Origin: Cystobacter ferrugineus
Lineage (GTDB): Bacteria; Myxococcota; Myxococcia; Myxococcales; Myxococcaceae
Length of the DNA stretch: 64,000 nucleotides
Reading direction: 5' to 3'
Assembly: GCF_001887355.1 (NCBI RefSeq)
Contig: NZ_MPIN01000002.1
Span: 62,001-126,000 of the forward strand
Positions within the stretch are counted from its first letter, which is position 1. The number at the start of each line of letters is the position of its first letter. The translations under genes were made by a program, and so were the position numbers. This document shows, in pieces, positions 40,922 to 50,918 of the stretch. The notes beneath the pieces are model-generated. The model had not been told where the DNA came from. It saw nothing but the letters and a program-made list of their open reading frames with translations, and searched no databases.

Positions 40922-41445
40922 GGGGAGCGCGAGGCCTCCTCCAACAGTTGGCGCACCAGGGCGTCCGCGTCCAGCACGGGCAACAGCCTACCGTCAGGCA
41001 GTGACACGCGGGTGGCGAGCAGGGGATGGGGCGAGGACGCGGCGTCGTGGTGGTGCTGCTCGGCGGAAGCACGCAGCTGGCCCTCGAAGCCCGTCGCCGC
41101 GAGACCCACGCGGCGCGAGCCTCCGGCGATCAGCAGCCAGCCCGGAGCTTCCCCCGATGCGAGCCCCAGCAACGCCGAGAGATCATGCACCGCGAGCAGT
41201 TGACCCCGAAGGCCGACGAGCCCCAGCAACGAGGCCGGCGACCCGGGCAGACGCACCAGGCGGGGCATGAGGTGCAGACCCGAGAGGTCCGCGAGCCTCA
41301 CGGCCAGGGACGTGCGGCCCACGCGCAGCCGCAGCAGGGCCTCGCCGGGCTCGCGCTGGGCCGGAGGCGGCCGGGAGAAGGACGAATCGAAGCTGTCGCG
41401 CAGCTCCTCCAGCCGCAGGGTCCCCCGATGGGATGACGCACTCAT
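40918..41445 (-). CDS. cheW: CheW-like coupling protein (between CheR and CheA)
   Basis: A 175-residue CheW-domain protein: LLRLRVGRTSLAVRLADLSGLHLMPRLVRLPG begins the SH3-like fold, LGLVGLRGQLLAVHDLSALLG gives the Arg that contacts receptors, and a diverged second half follows. It docks CheA to a receptor. ATG 41445 follows GGAGGTGCC and overlaps the cheR stop by four bases. Confidence 0.85.
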   Translation of the reverse strand: MSASSHRGTLRLEELRDSFDSSFSRPPPAQREPGEALLRLRVGRTSLAVRLADLSGLHLMPRLVRLPGSPASLLGLVGLRGQLLAVHDLSALLGLASGEAPGWLLIAGGSRRVGLAATGFEGQLRASAEQHHHDAASSPHPLLATRVSLPDGRLLPVLDADALVRQLLEEASRSP

Positions 41446-42839
41446 GGCACCTCCGTACACGCCTGCAGTTCACGCAAGCCCACCTGCATCAATCCATGCC
41501 GGCCAAAGCCCCCGCCGAAGAGCGTCAGGCGCAAGGGCTTCTCCTGGGGAAGCAGCGAGAGCGCCATGCGCAGCGCCACCCGGGCCTCCGCCACGTTGCC
41601 CGCCCGCCGCGCCAGTGTCCCCGCGCGCAGGTGGCTCAAGGCGAAGGTGGGATCCGCGCGCGCGGCCGCCGCGTAGCGGTTGCGCGCCCCGGCCTCGTCC
41701 CCGGAGTGCTCCAGACACACCCCGAGCAGGAAATGGGCCGAGGCCTCCGTATCCCTCACCGACAGGAGCTGCTGCCCCGCGAGCGCGGCCTCGGCGAAGC
41801 GGCCCGCGTTCAGGTGCAGCACGGCACGCAACAACTGCCCCTGGGGTTGTGCCGCCTGGGGCAGCGCCTCCAGCCGGGTCCAGGCCTCCGCGTAGCGCTC
41901 CGCGTCGAGCAGCGGCAGCAGCGAGTCCAGCCCCTCCAGCGCCGGCAGCGGCAGCGGGCCAGGCGTCTTCTTCGCCGAGGTCTCGGGCACGGGCGTGCGC
42001 GCGGGCTCGGCGGCGGTGGCCGGAGCGGGAGCCTTGCGGCGGTAGTAGAAGGCGTCCGCGCTGCGCAAGAGCTCGAAGTCCTCGGAGATACCGCGCAGCG
42101 TCTCGCTGGGCCCCAGGAAGAGATAGCCCCCGGGGACGAGCGCCTGCGACATGCGGGCGATGATCTTCCGCGTCACCTCGGGGGGAAAGTAGAGCATGAC
42201 GTTGCGGCAGAGGATGACGTGGAAGGAGGCCGGGGCCCAGAAGGCGGGGGCCTCCTCCAGCAGGTTGCGCTCCTCGAAGAGCACCTGATCGCGCAGCGCG
42301 GGCCGCAGGAAGAAGCCCTCGGAGGAGCGCTGGAACCAGCGCTCGCGCAGGGCCACCGGCACGGAGCGCAGCGACCAGGTCGAGTAGCGCGCGTTGCGGG
42401 CGTGGGCGATGGCGCGCGGGTTGACGTCGATGCCCAGCACGCGCAACTGCGAGGGGTCCACCTTGCCCTGCTCGCGGCACAGGAGCGCGATGGAGTAGGG
42501 CTCTTCCCCCGTGGAGCACCCGGCGCACAGCACGCGGAGGGACGCCCCCGGCTGCGCCAACGAGGGCAGTACCTTGGACACCAGCACCTCGAGCTGGGCG
42601 GGGTGGCGCAGGAAGTACGTCTCCCCCACCGTGAGCCGCTCCGCGAGTGCCCGCCACTCGGCCTCGGAGCCCGAGGAGCTCAACAGCGACAGGTACCCCT
42701 CCACGCCGCGGCTGGCCGAGCGCTCGAACAGCAAGGGGGCCAGCTCGTCCCACTGCTCCGGTTCGTAATGCAGGCCCAACCGGCGCTCGACCAGGGCGGT
42801 GAAGCGGGCGAGGGGTGAGCGCGACAGAGCCTCGGTCAA
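41442..42839 (-). CDS. cheR: CheR methyltransferase with C-terminal TPR region
   Basis: A 465-residue protein: a CheR N-terminal helical domain, then the SAM-binding domain (LRVLCAGCSTGEEPYSIA, ILCRNVMLYFPPEV, GGYLFLGPSETL), a Pro/Ala linker, and about 160 residues of TPR-like repeats (AHFLLGVCLEHSGDEAGARNRYAAAARADP). It methylates receptor glutamates; TPR-fused CheR proteins may localise to a signalling cluster. The start is TTG 42839, overlapping the upstream CheW stop as TTGA with AAGGA six bases before; a longer frame is open but lacks that coupling. Confidence 0.9.
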   Translation of the reverse strand: MTEALSRSPLARFTALVERRLGLHYEPEQWDELAPLLFERSASRGVEGYLSLLSSSGSEAEWRALAERLTVGETYFLRHPAQLEVLVSKVLPSLAQPGASLRVLCAGCSTGEEPYSIALLCREQGKVDPSQLRVLGIDVNPRAIAHARNARYSTWSLRSVPVALRERWFQRSSEGFFLRPALRDQVLFEERNLLEEAPAFWAPASFHVILCRNVMLYFPPEVTRKIIARMSQALVPGGYLFLGPSETLRGISEDFELLRSADAFYYRRKAPAPATAAEPARTPVPETSAKKTPGPLPLPALEGLDSLLPLLDAERYAEAWTRLEALPQAAQPQGQLLRAVLHLNAGRFAEAALAGQQLLSVRDTEASAHFLLGVCLEHSGDEAGARNRYAAAARADPTFALSHLRAGTLARRAGNVAEARVALRMALSLLPQEKPLRLTLFGGGFGRHGLMQVGLRELQACTEVP

Positions 42840-43312
42840 GACAGTTCCTTCCCCTCGGGCCGCGCCAGGCGGTCCCACACTTCCCGGGGCAACAGGTGGG
42901 ACGAGCCCAACACGGCCAGCAGGTGGCCGTCGAGCGTCCCCAACCGCTGCACATGGCCCTGGGCCGTCTCGCGCAGCAGGGAGGGGACGGCCTCCAGGGT
43001 GTCCGCCTCCAACGAGGACAGGCCCCGCACCTCATCCACCTCGATCACCAGGCGGCCCTCGGGCACGCGCAGCGAGACGAAGCGCCCGCCCTTGCAGGGC
43101 TCGGCGGCCCCGCCACTCAGCAGCGCCCCCAGGCTCACCACCGGGGCCGACGTGCCGCGCACCAGGCTGACTCCACGCACGAAGACGGGCGCCGACGCCA
43201 CCGGCGTGACCGGCAGCGGCCTCATGGTCTCCTCGACTTCCTCGAGGGGCAGCGCGCACATCCACGACCGCGCCCTCACCAAGAGGAAGCGGCGTGACCC
43301 CGTCCCGGACAT
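42836..43312 (-). CDS. cheW: CheW-like protein (first gene of chemosensory operon)
   Basis: A 158-residue CheW-fold protein: RRFLLVRARSWMCALPLEEVEETMRP, VRGVSLVRGTSAPVVSLGALL, and VEVDEV-like RLVIEVDEVRGL. It is more diverged than the second CheW and could connect a different receptor. ATG 43312 follows AAGGAG. It begins the operon cheW-cheR-cheW-cheA-cheB-RR; no receptor (MCP) gene is present. Confidence 0.82.
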   Translation of the reverse strand: MSGTGSRRFLLVRARSWMCALPLEEVEETMRPLPVTPVASAPVFVRGVSLVRGTSAPVVSLGALLSGGAAEPCKGGRFVSLRVPEGRLVIEVDEVRGLSSLEADTLEAVPSLLRETAQGHVQRLGTLDGHLLAVLGSSHLLPREVWDRLARPEGKELS

Positions 43313-43485
43313 GACTGGCTCCTTCGGGTTCGTCGTCCAGGCCACAGCATGCACCGTTCGAGGGTGTCAAGGCGAGAGCGGGCGGCGAGCGCGCCCAACG
43401 CCTGCCTGGTGCCGAAAGGCTCCGCGCCGGGAAGTGGACGGGGAGGTTGAACCCCACACGCCCGGCGGATAGGGAAGCCGGTCCC

Positions 43486-45378
43486 ATGCCGCCCCCACGC
43501 CCTCCCCTGACCAAGAGGCTCCTCGTCGCGTGTCTTCTCCCCGTGCTGCTCGCCGGGGGGGCCGTGGCCGGGCGGGCCTGGCTCGAGGGGGACGAGGTGC
43601 GCGCCCGGGTGATGGCCCGGGTGAAACCCACCCTGGAGTCACGGCTGGGCCCGGTGCGCCTGGGCGACGAGTTCCACGTGGGCTGGATGGGCACGGTGAC
43701 GCTGGGGCCGCTGGAGGTGCCGGCCACCCGTCCCGAGGGTCCTCCGGTGGTGCGCATCGAGCACATCACCGTGCACCCCCGGTGGCGAGCGCTGCTGGTG
43801 GGCCGGATCGAGGCGAGCCGGGTGGTGCTCTCGGAGGTGATGATCGAGGCGGGCCCGTCCGGGCGGGAGCTGCGGGCCCTGGTCCAGCGGATGCGCGCGC
43901 CGCGTCCCTCGCCGGCCACCGCCTCGCCCTCGGGGAGCGGGGGCGCGTGGCCGGAGGTGCGGGTGGAGGACCTGCACCTGGCCTTCGAGCGGCGCGGCCG
44001 GGTGGAATGGGGCCCGCTCTCCGCCCGGGTGCGGCGCGCGGACGTGGACGGCGCGCCCGGACTGGAGGCGACGGCCGGACTGCCCGGCGGAGGACGCGCG
44101 GAGCTGTCCCTCCGGAAAGCGGAGTCCGGCGTCACCGGGACGCTCCAGGTCCGCGAGGTTCCGGCGGGCCCTCTGCTGTCGCTCGCGGAGCCGCCCTGGG
44201 CCATGGAGGGAGGAATCCTGGAGGCGGAGGCGCGGGTGGAGGGCTCGGAGGCCACGTTCTCGCTGGCGGTGAAGGGCCTCTCACTGAGAGATGCCCGGCT
44301 CGCGCCCGAGCCAGTGGGACCGCTGGCCTTCTCGGCGGAGGGTCGCGCGCGCTGGGAGCTGGAGCGCCGGCACGCGAAGCTCGAGTCCCTCCGGGTGACG
44401 GTGGGCGAGCGCCGCGAGGCGGGCGTCGAGGTGACGGGTGAGGCGGACTGGAAGCAGGCCCCGCGCTTCTCGCTGCGCGCCGAGCTGCGGCCGCTCACCT
44501 TCGAGCAGGCCCTGGCGGCGCTGCCTCCGTCCCTGGTGCCGGACCAGGAGCTGGCGAAGCTGGAGGGCCACTTCCAGGGGACGCTCACGGTGTCCGGCCT
44601 CGTGGCGCGCCGGGAGGACTGGGAGGTCAAGGCGAAGCTCGACGTGTCCAAACGCAAGGCGTCGGATCCGCCGGGGCCGCTGGCGTGGCTGCGCGCGCCC
44701 TTCGACTACCGGCCGCTGACGGCGGAAGGCCGCGGGAGGGAGCTGCACATCGGCCCGAGCAACCCCCGCTACGTGCCCTACGCCGAGCTGCCCCGGGTGC
44801 TGGTGCGCGCGGTGCTGCGCAGCGAGGACGCGGCCTTCTGGGTGCACCGGGGCTTCGACTTCGACTCGTTGAGCACGCTGCTGCTCAAGCCTCCGGACGA
44901 CAAGGTGCGGGGGGGATCCACCCTCACCCAGCAGCTCGCCAAGAACCTCTTCCTGTCCCGGGAGAAGACATACGCGCGCAAGGTGAAGGAGGCCTACCTC
45001 ACGCTGGGCCTGGAGAGCTCCCTCTCCAAGGAGCGGCTGCTGGAGGTGTACTTCAACATCATCGAGTGGGGCCCCGGCATCTACGGCATCGGCGAGGCGG
45101 CGCGGCACTACTTCGGCAAGGACGCGCGCGAGCTGAGCATCCGCGAGTCCGCCTTCCTCGCCACCATCATCCCCAACCCGGTGCGCTACCACGTGTACTG
45201 CACCCGCGGAGAGCTGTCCGAGGTGTGGAAGAAGAACGTGGACAGGCTGCTGGGGATCCTCCACGAAGGCGGGGACATCACCTTCACCGAGTATCAGGAC
45301 GCCCTCGACGCGCCCCTCCCCTTCGCCTGCGGAGACGGCGAGGCACAGGCGACGGAGGAACAGACCTCCGTCGAATGA
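43486..45378 (+). CDS. GT51 peptidoglycan transglycosylase with AsmA-like N-terminal region
   Basis: A 630-residue membrane-anchored protein. A single N-terminal transmembrane helix (residues 10-30) is followed by about 380 residues of beta-rich sequence resembling AsmA/DUF748 repeats. The glycosyltransferase-51 domain then shows the catalytic Glu in RSEDAAFWVHRGFDFDSL, GGSTLTQQLAKNLFLSREK, the second Glu region VKEAYLTLGLE, and the EVYFNIIEWGPGIYGI motif. No transpeptidase domain is present, so it is monofunctional like MtgA but with a large periplasmic front end. ATG 43486 is chosen over a TTG 13 codons earlier. It polymerises lipid II into glycan strands. Confidence 0.9.
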   Translation: MPPPRPPLTKRLLVACLLPVLLAGGAVAGRAWLEGDEVRARVMARVKPTLESRLGPVRLGDEFHVGWMGTVTLGPLEVPATRPEGPPVVRIEHITVHPRWRALLVGRIEASRVVLSEVMIEAGPSGRELRALVQRMRAPRPSPATASPSGSGGAWPEVRVEDLHLAFERRGRVEWGPLSARVRRADVDGAPGLEATAGLPGGGRAELSLRKAESGVTGTLQVREVPAGPLLSLAEPPWAMEGGILEAEARVEGSEATFSLAVKGLSLRDARLAPEPVGPLAFSAEGRARWELERRHAKLESLRVTVGERREAGVEVTGEADWKQAPRFSLRAELRPLTFEQALAALPPSLVPDQELAKLEGHFQGTLTVSGLVARREDWEVKAKLDVSKRKASDPPGPLAWLRAPFDYRPLTAEGRGRELHIGPSNPRYVPYAELPRVLVRAVLRSEDAAFWVHRGFDFDSLSTLLLKPPDDKVRGGSTLTQQLAKNLFLSREKTYARKVKEAYLTLGLESSLSKERLLEVYFNIIEWGPGIYGIGEAARHYFGKDARELSIRESAFLATIIPNPVRYHVYCTRGELSEVWKKNVDRLLGILHEGGDITFTEYQDALDAPLPFACGDGEAQATEEQTSVE

Positions 45379-45391
45379 ACCCAGGCCAGGC

Positions 45392-46621
<1,230 letters not shown>

Positions 46622-46681
46622 GGAAACTGTTCTTAGCCGGTATCAGGCGCCTCGTGGCAGGCGCCTGTGCGACCAACACCC

Positions 46682-47887
46682 TCAGCCCTCCGCGCGCAGC
46701 GTGAGGAGCGTCACCTCGGCGGGAACCCCGAGCCGGAAGGGCAGCCAGTGGCCCGTGCCGCCCGACACGTAGAGCTGGCCGTCCCCCTTGCGGTAGCGGC
46801 CGAGCATGTAGTCGAAGGCGAACCAGAACACCGGCAGACCCCAGATGGCCACCTGGCCCCCGTGGGTGTGTCCCGCGAGCGTGAGCCGCGCCCCCTTCTC
46901 CAGCGCCAGGGGGAAGAAGGAGGGATGGTGCGTGAGGCAGATGACCACCTCGTCCGCGGAAGCCTCCGCGAAGGCCACCTCCGCCGAGCGCCGCATGCGG
47001 TCCGCCTGCACCCTCATGCTGCGCCCGCGCATCGGGTAGTCCACGCCCACCACGCGCACCTTCTGCCCCGCATGCTCGAGCACATGGGCCTCGTCCACCA
47101 GCAGCCGCACCGGACCGCCCCGGCTCGCGCTGCGCGCATAGCCCTCGAGCACCTCCTCGAGCCCCCGCCAGTGCTCGTGGTTGCCGAGGATGGCGAGCAT
47201 CCCGTGTGGCGCCTCGCACGTCTCCAGCGCCGCCATCGTCTCGTCGAGCTGCGAGAGATCGTCGATCAAATCCCCCGTCATCACCTGCAGGTCCACGCGC
47301 GCCGCGTTCATCGCCGCCACCGCCGCGCGCACGTAGGTGGTGTCGATGAACGTGCCCACGTGCACGTCGGTGATCTGCCCGATGCGAAAGCCGTCGAGTG
47401 CCCGGGGCAGGCCGCGCAGCCGCACCTCCACCTCGCGGATCACGAAGCCCGAGGCGCCTTCCACGAGCCCCACCGTGCTCGTCCCCACCGCCACGAAGGG
47501 CAGCGCGCGCCCCACCCCCGAGAGCAGCCCCCGCCGCTCCAGGTCGACCCCGGCCGGCGCGGGGGCCACGGAGGGCTCGGCGGCGCGCTTCTGGCGGGCG
47601 AGCTCCCGCCGGGAAAGCACGATCGCCAGGGGCCAGCCCAAGAACAACACGATGAGCGCGGAGATGATCCACGCCGAGCCGAAGAGCCTCAGCGGCGCGT
47701 CCACCCACGGCACGCCGCCGTGCGCTCCGTGCCCGAGCAACCACGGCAGCACGAGCGCCACCCCCGAAAACACGGCCAGGCAGAGGAGCACGTTCCGGCG
47801 CCACCCCGCGCGGACCTCGGGCCACAGGCGGCGCAGGACGAGCCAGGCCCCCAGATTGATGAGAACGAAGAAGATGAATCGGCTCAT
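46682..47887 (-). CDS. Membrane-anchored metallophosphoesterase
   Basis: A 401-residue protein. Two to three N-terminal transmembrane helices (residues 1-105) precede a calcineurin-like phosphoesterase domain with all ligand motifs: ITDVHVG, TGDLIDD, GNHEHW, LTHHP and GHTHGGQ. The layout matches the YkuE/UDP-2,3-diacylglucosamine-hydrolase-like group of bacterial membrane phosphoesterases. The physiological substrate is unknown; a phospholipid or nucleotide phosphate ester is likely. ATG 47887 was chosen at the first hydrophobic segment. Confidence 0.88.
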   Translation of the reverse strand: MSRFIFFVLINLGAWLVLRRLWPEVRAGWRRNVLLCLAVFSGVALVLPWLLGHGAHGGVPWVDAPLRLFGSAWIISALIVLFLGWPLAIVLSRRELARQKRAAEPSVAPAPAGVDLERRGLLSGVGRALPFVAVGTSTVGLVEGASGFVIREVEVRLRGLPRALDGFRIGQITDVHVGTFIDTTYVRAAVAAMNAARVDLQVMTGDLIDDLSQLDETMAALETCEAPHGMLAILGNHEHWRGLEEVLEGYARSASRGGPVRLLVDEAHVLEHAGQKVRVVGVDYPMRGRSMRVQADRMRRSAEVAFAEASADEVVICLTHHPSFFPLALEKGARLTLAGHTHGGQVAIWGLPVFWFAFDYMLGRYRKGDGQLYVSGGTGHWLPFRLGVPAEVTLLTLRAEG

Positions 47888-47969
47888 GTGCGCCCGTGCA
47901 TAACAAAGCGGACGCCCCATTGCTGTCCGAAGCTCCCTTCCCTGCCCCGCCCGGCGCTATGGTCGGCGC

Positions 47970-48287
47970 ATGTCCCACAGCCTGCTGGTCGTCCACGTCC
48001 AGATCCGCGTCAAACCCGAATCCATCGACGCCTTCCGCGAAGCCACCCTGGCCAACGCGCGGCAGAGCGTGAAGGAGCCCGGCGTCGCCCGCTTCGACGT
48101 CATCCAGGACTCCGAGGATCCCACGCGCTTCGTGCTCGTCGAGGTGTACCGCACCCCCGAGGCCCCCGCCGCCCACAAGGAGACGGCGCACTACCTGACC
48201 TGGCGCGACACCGTGGCCTCCATGATGGCCGAGCCGCGCACCTCCCGGAAGTTCACCAACCTCTTCCCCGCGGACGAGGGCTGGTGA
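47970..48287 (+). CDS. Antibiotic biosynthesis monooxygenase (ABM)-domain protein
   Basis: A 105-residue dimeric alpha-beta barrel protein: [35 protein letters not shown] is the ABM pattern, continuing with [21 protein letters not shown] and an [11 protein letters not shown] helix. It resembles LsrG/YgiN-like quinol monooxygenases or isomerases. The next gene begins one base after its stop, indicating an operon with the alcohol dehydrogenase. Confidence 0.85.
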   Translation: MSHSLLVVHVQIRVKPESIDAFREATLANARQSVKEPGVARFDVIQDSEDPTRFVLVEVYRTPEAPAAHKETAHYLTWRDTVASMMAEPRTSRKFTNLFPADEGW

Positions 48288-48288
48288 C

Positions 48289-49455
48289 ATGGCGGTGACA
48301 GGCTTCGAGTTCGCCACCGCCACCCGCATCCTCTATGGGGCGGGCCGTCTGGCCGACGCCCCCGAGGCGATACGGGCCCTGGGCGGCCACCGGGTGCTGC
48401 TGGTCACCGGCCGTGACACCACGCGCGCCGCCCCCTTGCGCGAGGGCCTGGAGCGGCTTGGACTGTCCTGCGTGCCCTTCACTGTGGAGGGCGAGCCCAC
48501 GGTGGAACGCGTCCGGGAAGGCACCACCCTCGCCCTCCACGAGCGGTGTGACGCGGTGGCCGCCCTCGGCGGCGGCAGTGCCCTGGACGCGGGCAAGGCC
48601 ATCGCCGCGCTGGCCACTCACGGGGGAGATCCACTCGACTACCTGGAGGTGGTGGGCCGGGGACAGGCGCTCACGAAGCCCTCGCTGCCCCTCGTCGCCA
48701 TTCCCACCACCGCCGGCACCGGCTCCGAGGTGACCCGCAACGCCGTGCTCGGCGTCAAGGACGCCCAGGTGAAGGCGAGCCTGCGCGGCCCCACCCTCCT
48801 GCCTCGCCTGGCCCTCGTGGACCCGGATCTCTTGAAGGGCGCGCCCCCGGGCGTGCTCTCCTCCAGCGGCCTGGACGCGCTCTCCCAGCTCATCGAGCCC
48901 CTGGTGTCGGCCCGCGCCAACCCGCTCACCGACGCGCTCGCCCGCGAGGGCATCCGGCGCTCGGCGCGCTCGCTGCGGCGCGCGGTGCTCGAAACTCCAG
49001 ACGCGTCCGCACGAGAGGATCTGGCGCTCGCGAGCCTCCTGGGCGGCCTGTGTCTGGCCAACTCGGGGTTGGGCGCGGTGCACGGCTTCGCGGCCCCGGT
49101 GGGCGGCATGTACGAGGCTCCTCACGGCGCGGTCTGCGCGGCGCTGCTGCCCGCCACCCTGGAGGTGAACCTGCGCGCGCTGCGTGCCCGGGCGCCCGAG
49201 CACCCCTCGCTCGCGCGGTTCCAGGAGGTGGCGGCGCTGCTCACCGGACGCGCGGAGGCGCGGGCCGAGGAGGGCATCGCCTGGGTGCGCGAGCTGTGTG
49301 AGGCGTTGCGCGTGCCGGGACTCGGGGCCTACGGCCTGACGGAAGCGGAGGTGCCTCGGCTGGTGACTCGGGCCCGCGCGGCCAGCAGCATGAAGGCCAA
49401 TCCCCTGACCCTCACCGACGAGGAACTCACGGAGATCGCCCTCCGCTCGCGCTGA
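48289..49455 (+). CDS. Iron-containing alcohol dehydrogenase
   Basis: A 388-residue group III alcohol dehydrogenase. The NAD region is GGGSALDAGKAIA, with the conserved PTTAGTGSEVTRNAVL and metal ligands expected in SSGLDALSQLIEP (Asp) and in GAVHGFAAPVGGMYEAPHGAVCAALLP (His residues), all present. It oxidises or reduces small alcohols or aldehydes, possibly maleylacetate-like compounds. It is translated directly after the ABM gene, so both may act on one quinone or aromatic metabolite. Confidence 0.9.
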   Translation: MAVTGFEFATATRILYGAGRLADAPEAIRALGGHRVLLVTGRDTTRAAPLREGLERLGLSCVPFTVEGEPTVERVREGTTLALHERCDAVAALGGGSALDAGKAIAALATHGGDPLDYLEVVGRGQALTKPSLPLVAIPTTAGTGSEVTRNAVLGVKDAQVKASLRGPTLLPRLALVDPDLLKGAPPGVLSSSGLDALSQLIEPLVSARANPLTDALAREGIRRSARSLRRAVLETPDASAREDLALASLLGGLCLANSGLGAVHGFAAPVGGMYEAPHGAVCAALLPATLEVNLRALRARAPEHPSLARFQEVAALLTGRAEARAEEGIAWVRELCEALRVPGLGAYGLTEAEVPRLVTRARAASSMKANPLTLTDEELTEIALRSR

Positions 49456-49583
49456 TCTCGCGTCAAGTCCCCCTCCGGGGAGAATCTTCCGCCCACGGTG
49501 CGAATCCCCTCGTCCCGAGGCCCTCGGACCGCTTGTTGCATCGTCAACAGACCGAGGGCGTCCGCGCTATAACCGGCGCTCCT

Positions 49584-50426
49584 ATGGCGCGTCGTTTCCC
49601 CGTGCGTTTGTCGATGGTGTTGGTGGTGCTCGTCGCGAGTGCTTGCGCGTGGACGCCCCCCGAGGAGCCCGAGGCCCCCGCGCCCCTGCCGCCCTCCGCG
49701 CCGGCCACCGTCGCCGCCGAGCCCACCGCGTGCGTGACGGCGCCCATCGTGACGAACGGCTCGCGCCTGCGGAAGCGGATCGCCCTCACGTTCGACGCCT
49801 GCACCACGCGCAAGAACGAGTACGACGAGCGCGTCATCCGCACCCTGCTGGAAACCAACACGCCGGCCACGCTCTTCATCGGAGGGGGCTGGGCGCTGGC
49901 CAATCCACGGCGCCTCCAGGAGCTCGCGCAGTACCCGGGCTTCGAGCTCGGCAACCACACCTTCTCCCACGCGAACATGCCCAAGGTGAGGGATGACCGG
50001 CAGGTGCTCGAGGAGCTGCAGCGCGCCCAGCGCGTCGTGTACGACCTGACGGGCCAGATTCCCCGCTACTTCCGTCCGCCCTTCGGCGAGGTGGATGGGC
50101 GCGTGGCGTGGCTCGCCTCCCAGGCGGCGCTCACCACCATCAACTTCGATCTCCCCTCGGGAGACCCCGACGCGACCGTCACCCCCAAGCGCATGGTGGA
50201 CTGGGTGCTCAAACAAGCGAGCCCCGGGGCCATCGTGGTGATGCACATGAACCACAAGCGCTTTCCCACCGCCGAGGCGCTCCCCGCCATCATCAAGGGG
50301 CTGCGCAAGCGCGGCTTCGAGCTCGTCACCGTGGGCACGTTGCTGGATGACACCGCCTGGCCCACGTGCCAGCCCGTGCCCGCGCCCGCCCTCGAGCCCG
50401 CCCTGGTCGCCGGCGTCATTCCCTGA
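49584..50426 (+). CDS. Lipoprotein polysaccharide deacetylase (NodB domain)
   Basis: A 280-residue protein with a lipoprotein signal (VLVVLVASAC, Cys21), a Pro/Ala linker and a carbohydrate esterase 4 domain. Motif 1 is TFDAC rather than TFDDG, so the usual second metal-ligand Asp is Ala. Motif 2 is GNHTFSHANM (intact His pair), motif 3 RYFRPPFGEVDG, motif 5 IVVMHMNH. TFDAC-type motifs occur in an esterase subgroup, so activity is not excluded. Likely substrate: peptidoglycan or surface polysaccharide N-acetyl groups. ATG 49584; the gene overlaps the convergent GNAT gene by 11 bases. Confidence 0.87.
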   Translation: MARRFPVRLSMVLVVLVASACAWTPPEEPEAPAPLPPSAPATVAAEPTACVTAPIVTNGSRLRKRIALTFDACTTRKNEYDERVIRTLLETNTPATLFIGGGWALANPRRLQELAQYPGFELGNHTFSHANMPKVRDDRQVLEELQRAQRVVYDLTGQIPRYFRPPFGEVDGRVAWLASQAALTTINFDLPSGDPDATVTPKRMVDWVLKQASPGAIVVMHMNHKRFPTAEALPAIIKGLRKRGFELVTVGTLLDDTAWPTCQPVPAPALEPALVAGVIP

Positions 50427-50886
50427 CGCGCGGCTTCCAGAAGATGAGCTCGGAGACTCCCGGCGCGGCGAAGTCCGGCAACTGGCCCACCTGACGGTAG
50501 CCATGCCGTTGGTAGAAGCGTTGGGCCCCGATATTGAAGTCCGAGGTAAGCAGGAAGTAGCCCCCGGTGGGCGAGCCGCACCCGGCCTCGTAGGCCTCGA
50601 GCAGCCGCGCGCCCAGGCCCGTGCCCTGGTGCGACTCGCTCACCGCGAGCGTGCGCAGGTAGGCGCCCGTGCCGAAGGTGCCCCGGGTGAGGAACCAGCA
50701 GACCCCCACGGGACCGCGGTCCCCGGTGGCCAGCAGCAGTCCCTCGCCGCGATCGAGCGCGCCGTGGAAGCGCGCCGTCAGGGCGCTCGCGTCCAGCTTG
50801 TACGCCTGGAAGAGCGGCAGCGGCGCCAGGGCGGTGGCCAGCGCGGAAAGGTCCTCCCGCGTCGCGGGGCGGATGACGGTGGACAT
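50416..50886 (-). CDS. GNAT-family N-acetyltransferase
   Basis: A 156-residue acetyltransferase: VIRPATREDLSALATALAPL at the start, YLRTLAVSESHQGTGLGARLL (the Q/R-x-x-G-x-G/A acetyl-CoA loop), and FYQRHGYRQVGQL near the end. The acceptor is unknown. ATG 50886 excludes a low-complexity Arg-rich upstream frame. It lies 32 bases downstream of the sirtuin gene in the same direction, an acetylation/deacetylation pairing seen elsewhere. Confidence 0.87.
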   Translation of the reverse strand: MSTVIRPATREDLSALATALAPLPLFQAYKLDASALTARFHGALDRGEGLLLATGDRGPVGVCWFLTRGTFGTGAYLRTLAVSESHQGTGLGARLLEAYEAGCGSPTGGYFLLTSDFNIGAQRFYQRHGYRQVGQLPDFAAPGVSELIFWKPRVRE

Positions 50887-50918
50887 CGAAGAAGGCCTCC
50901 TGGGGTGCGCCCGGGAGC

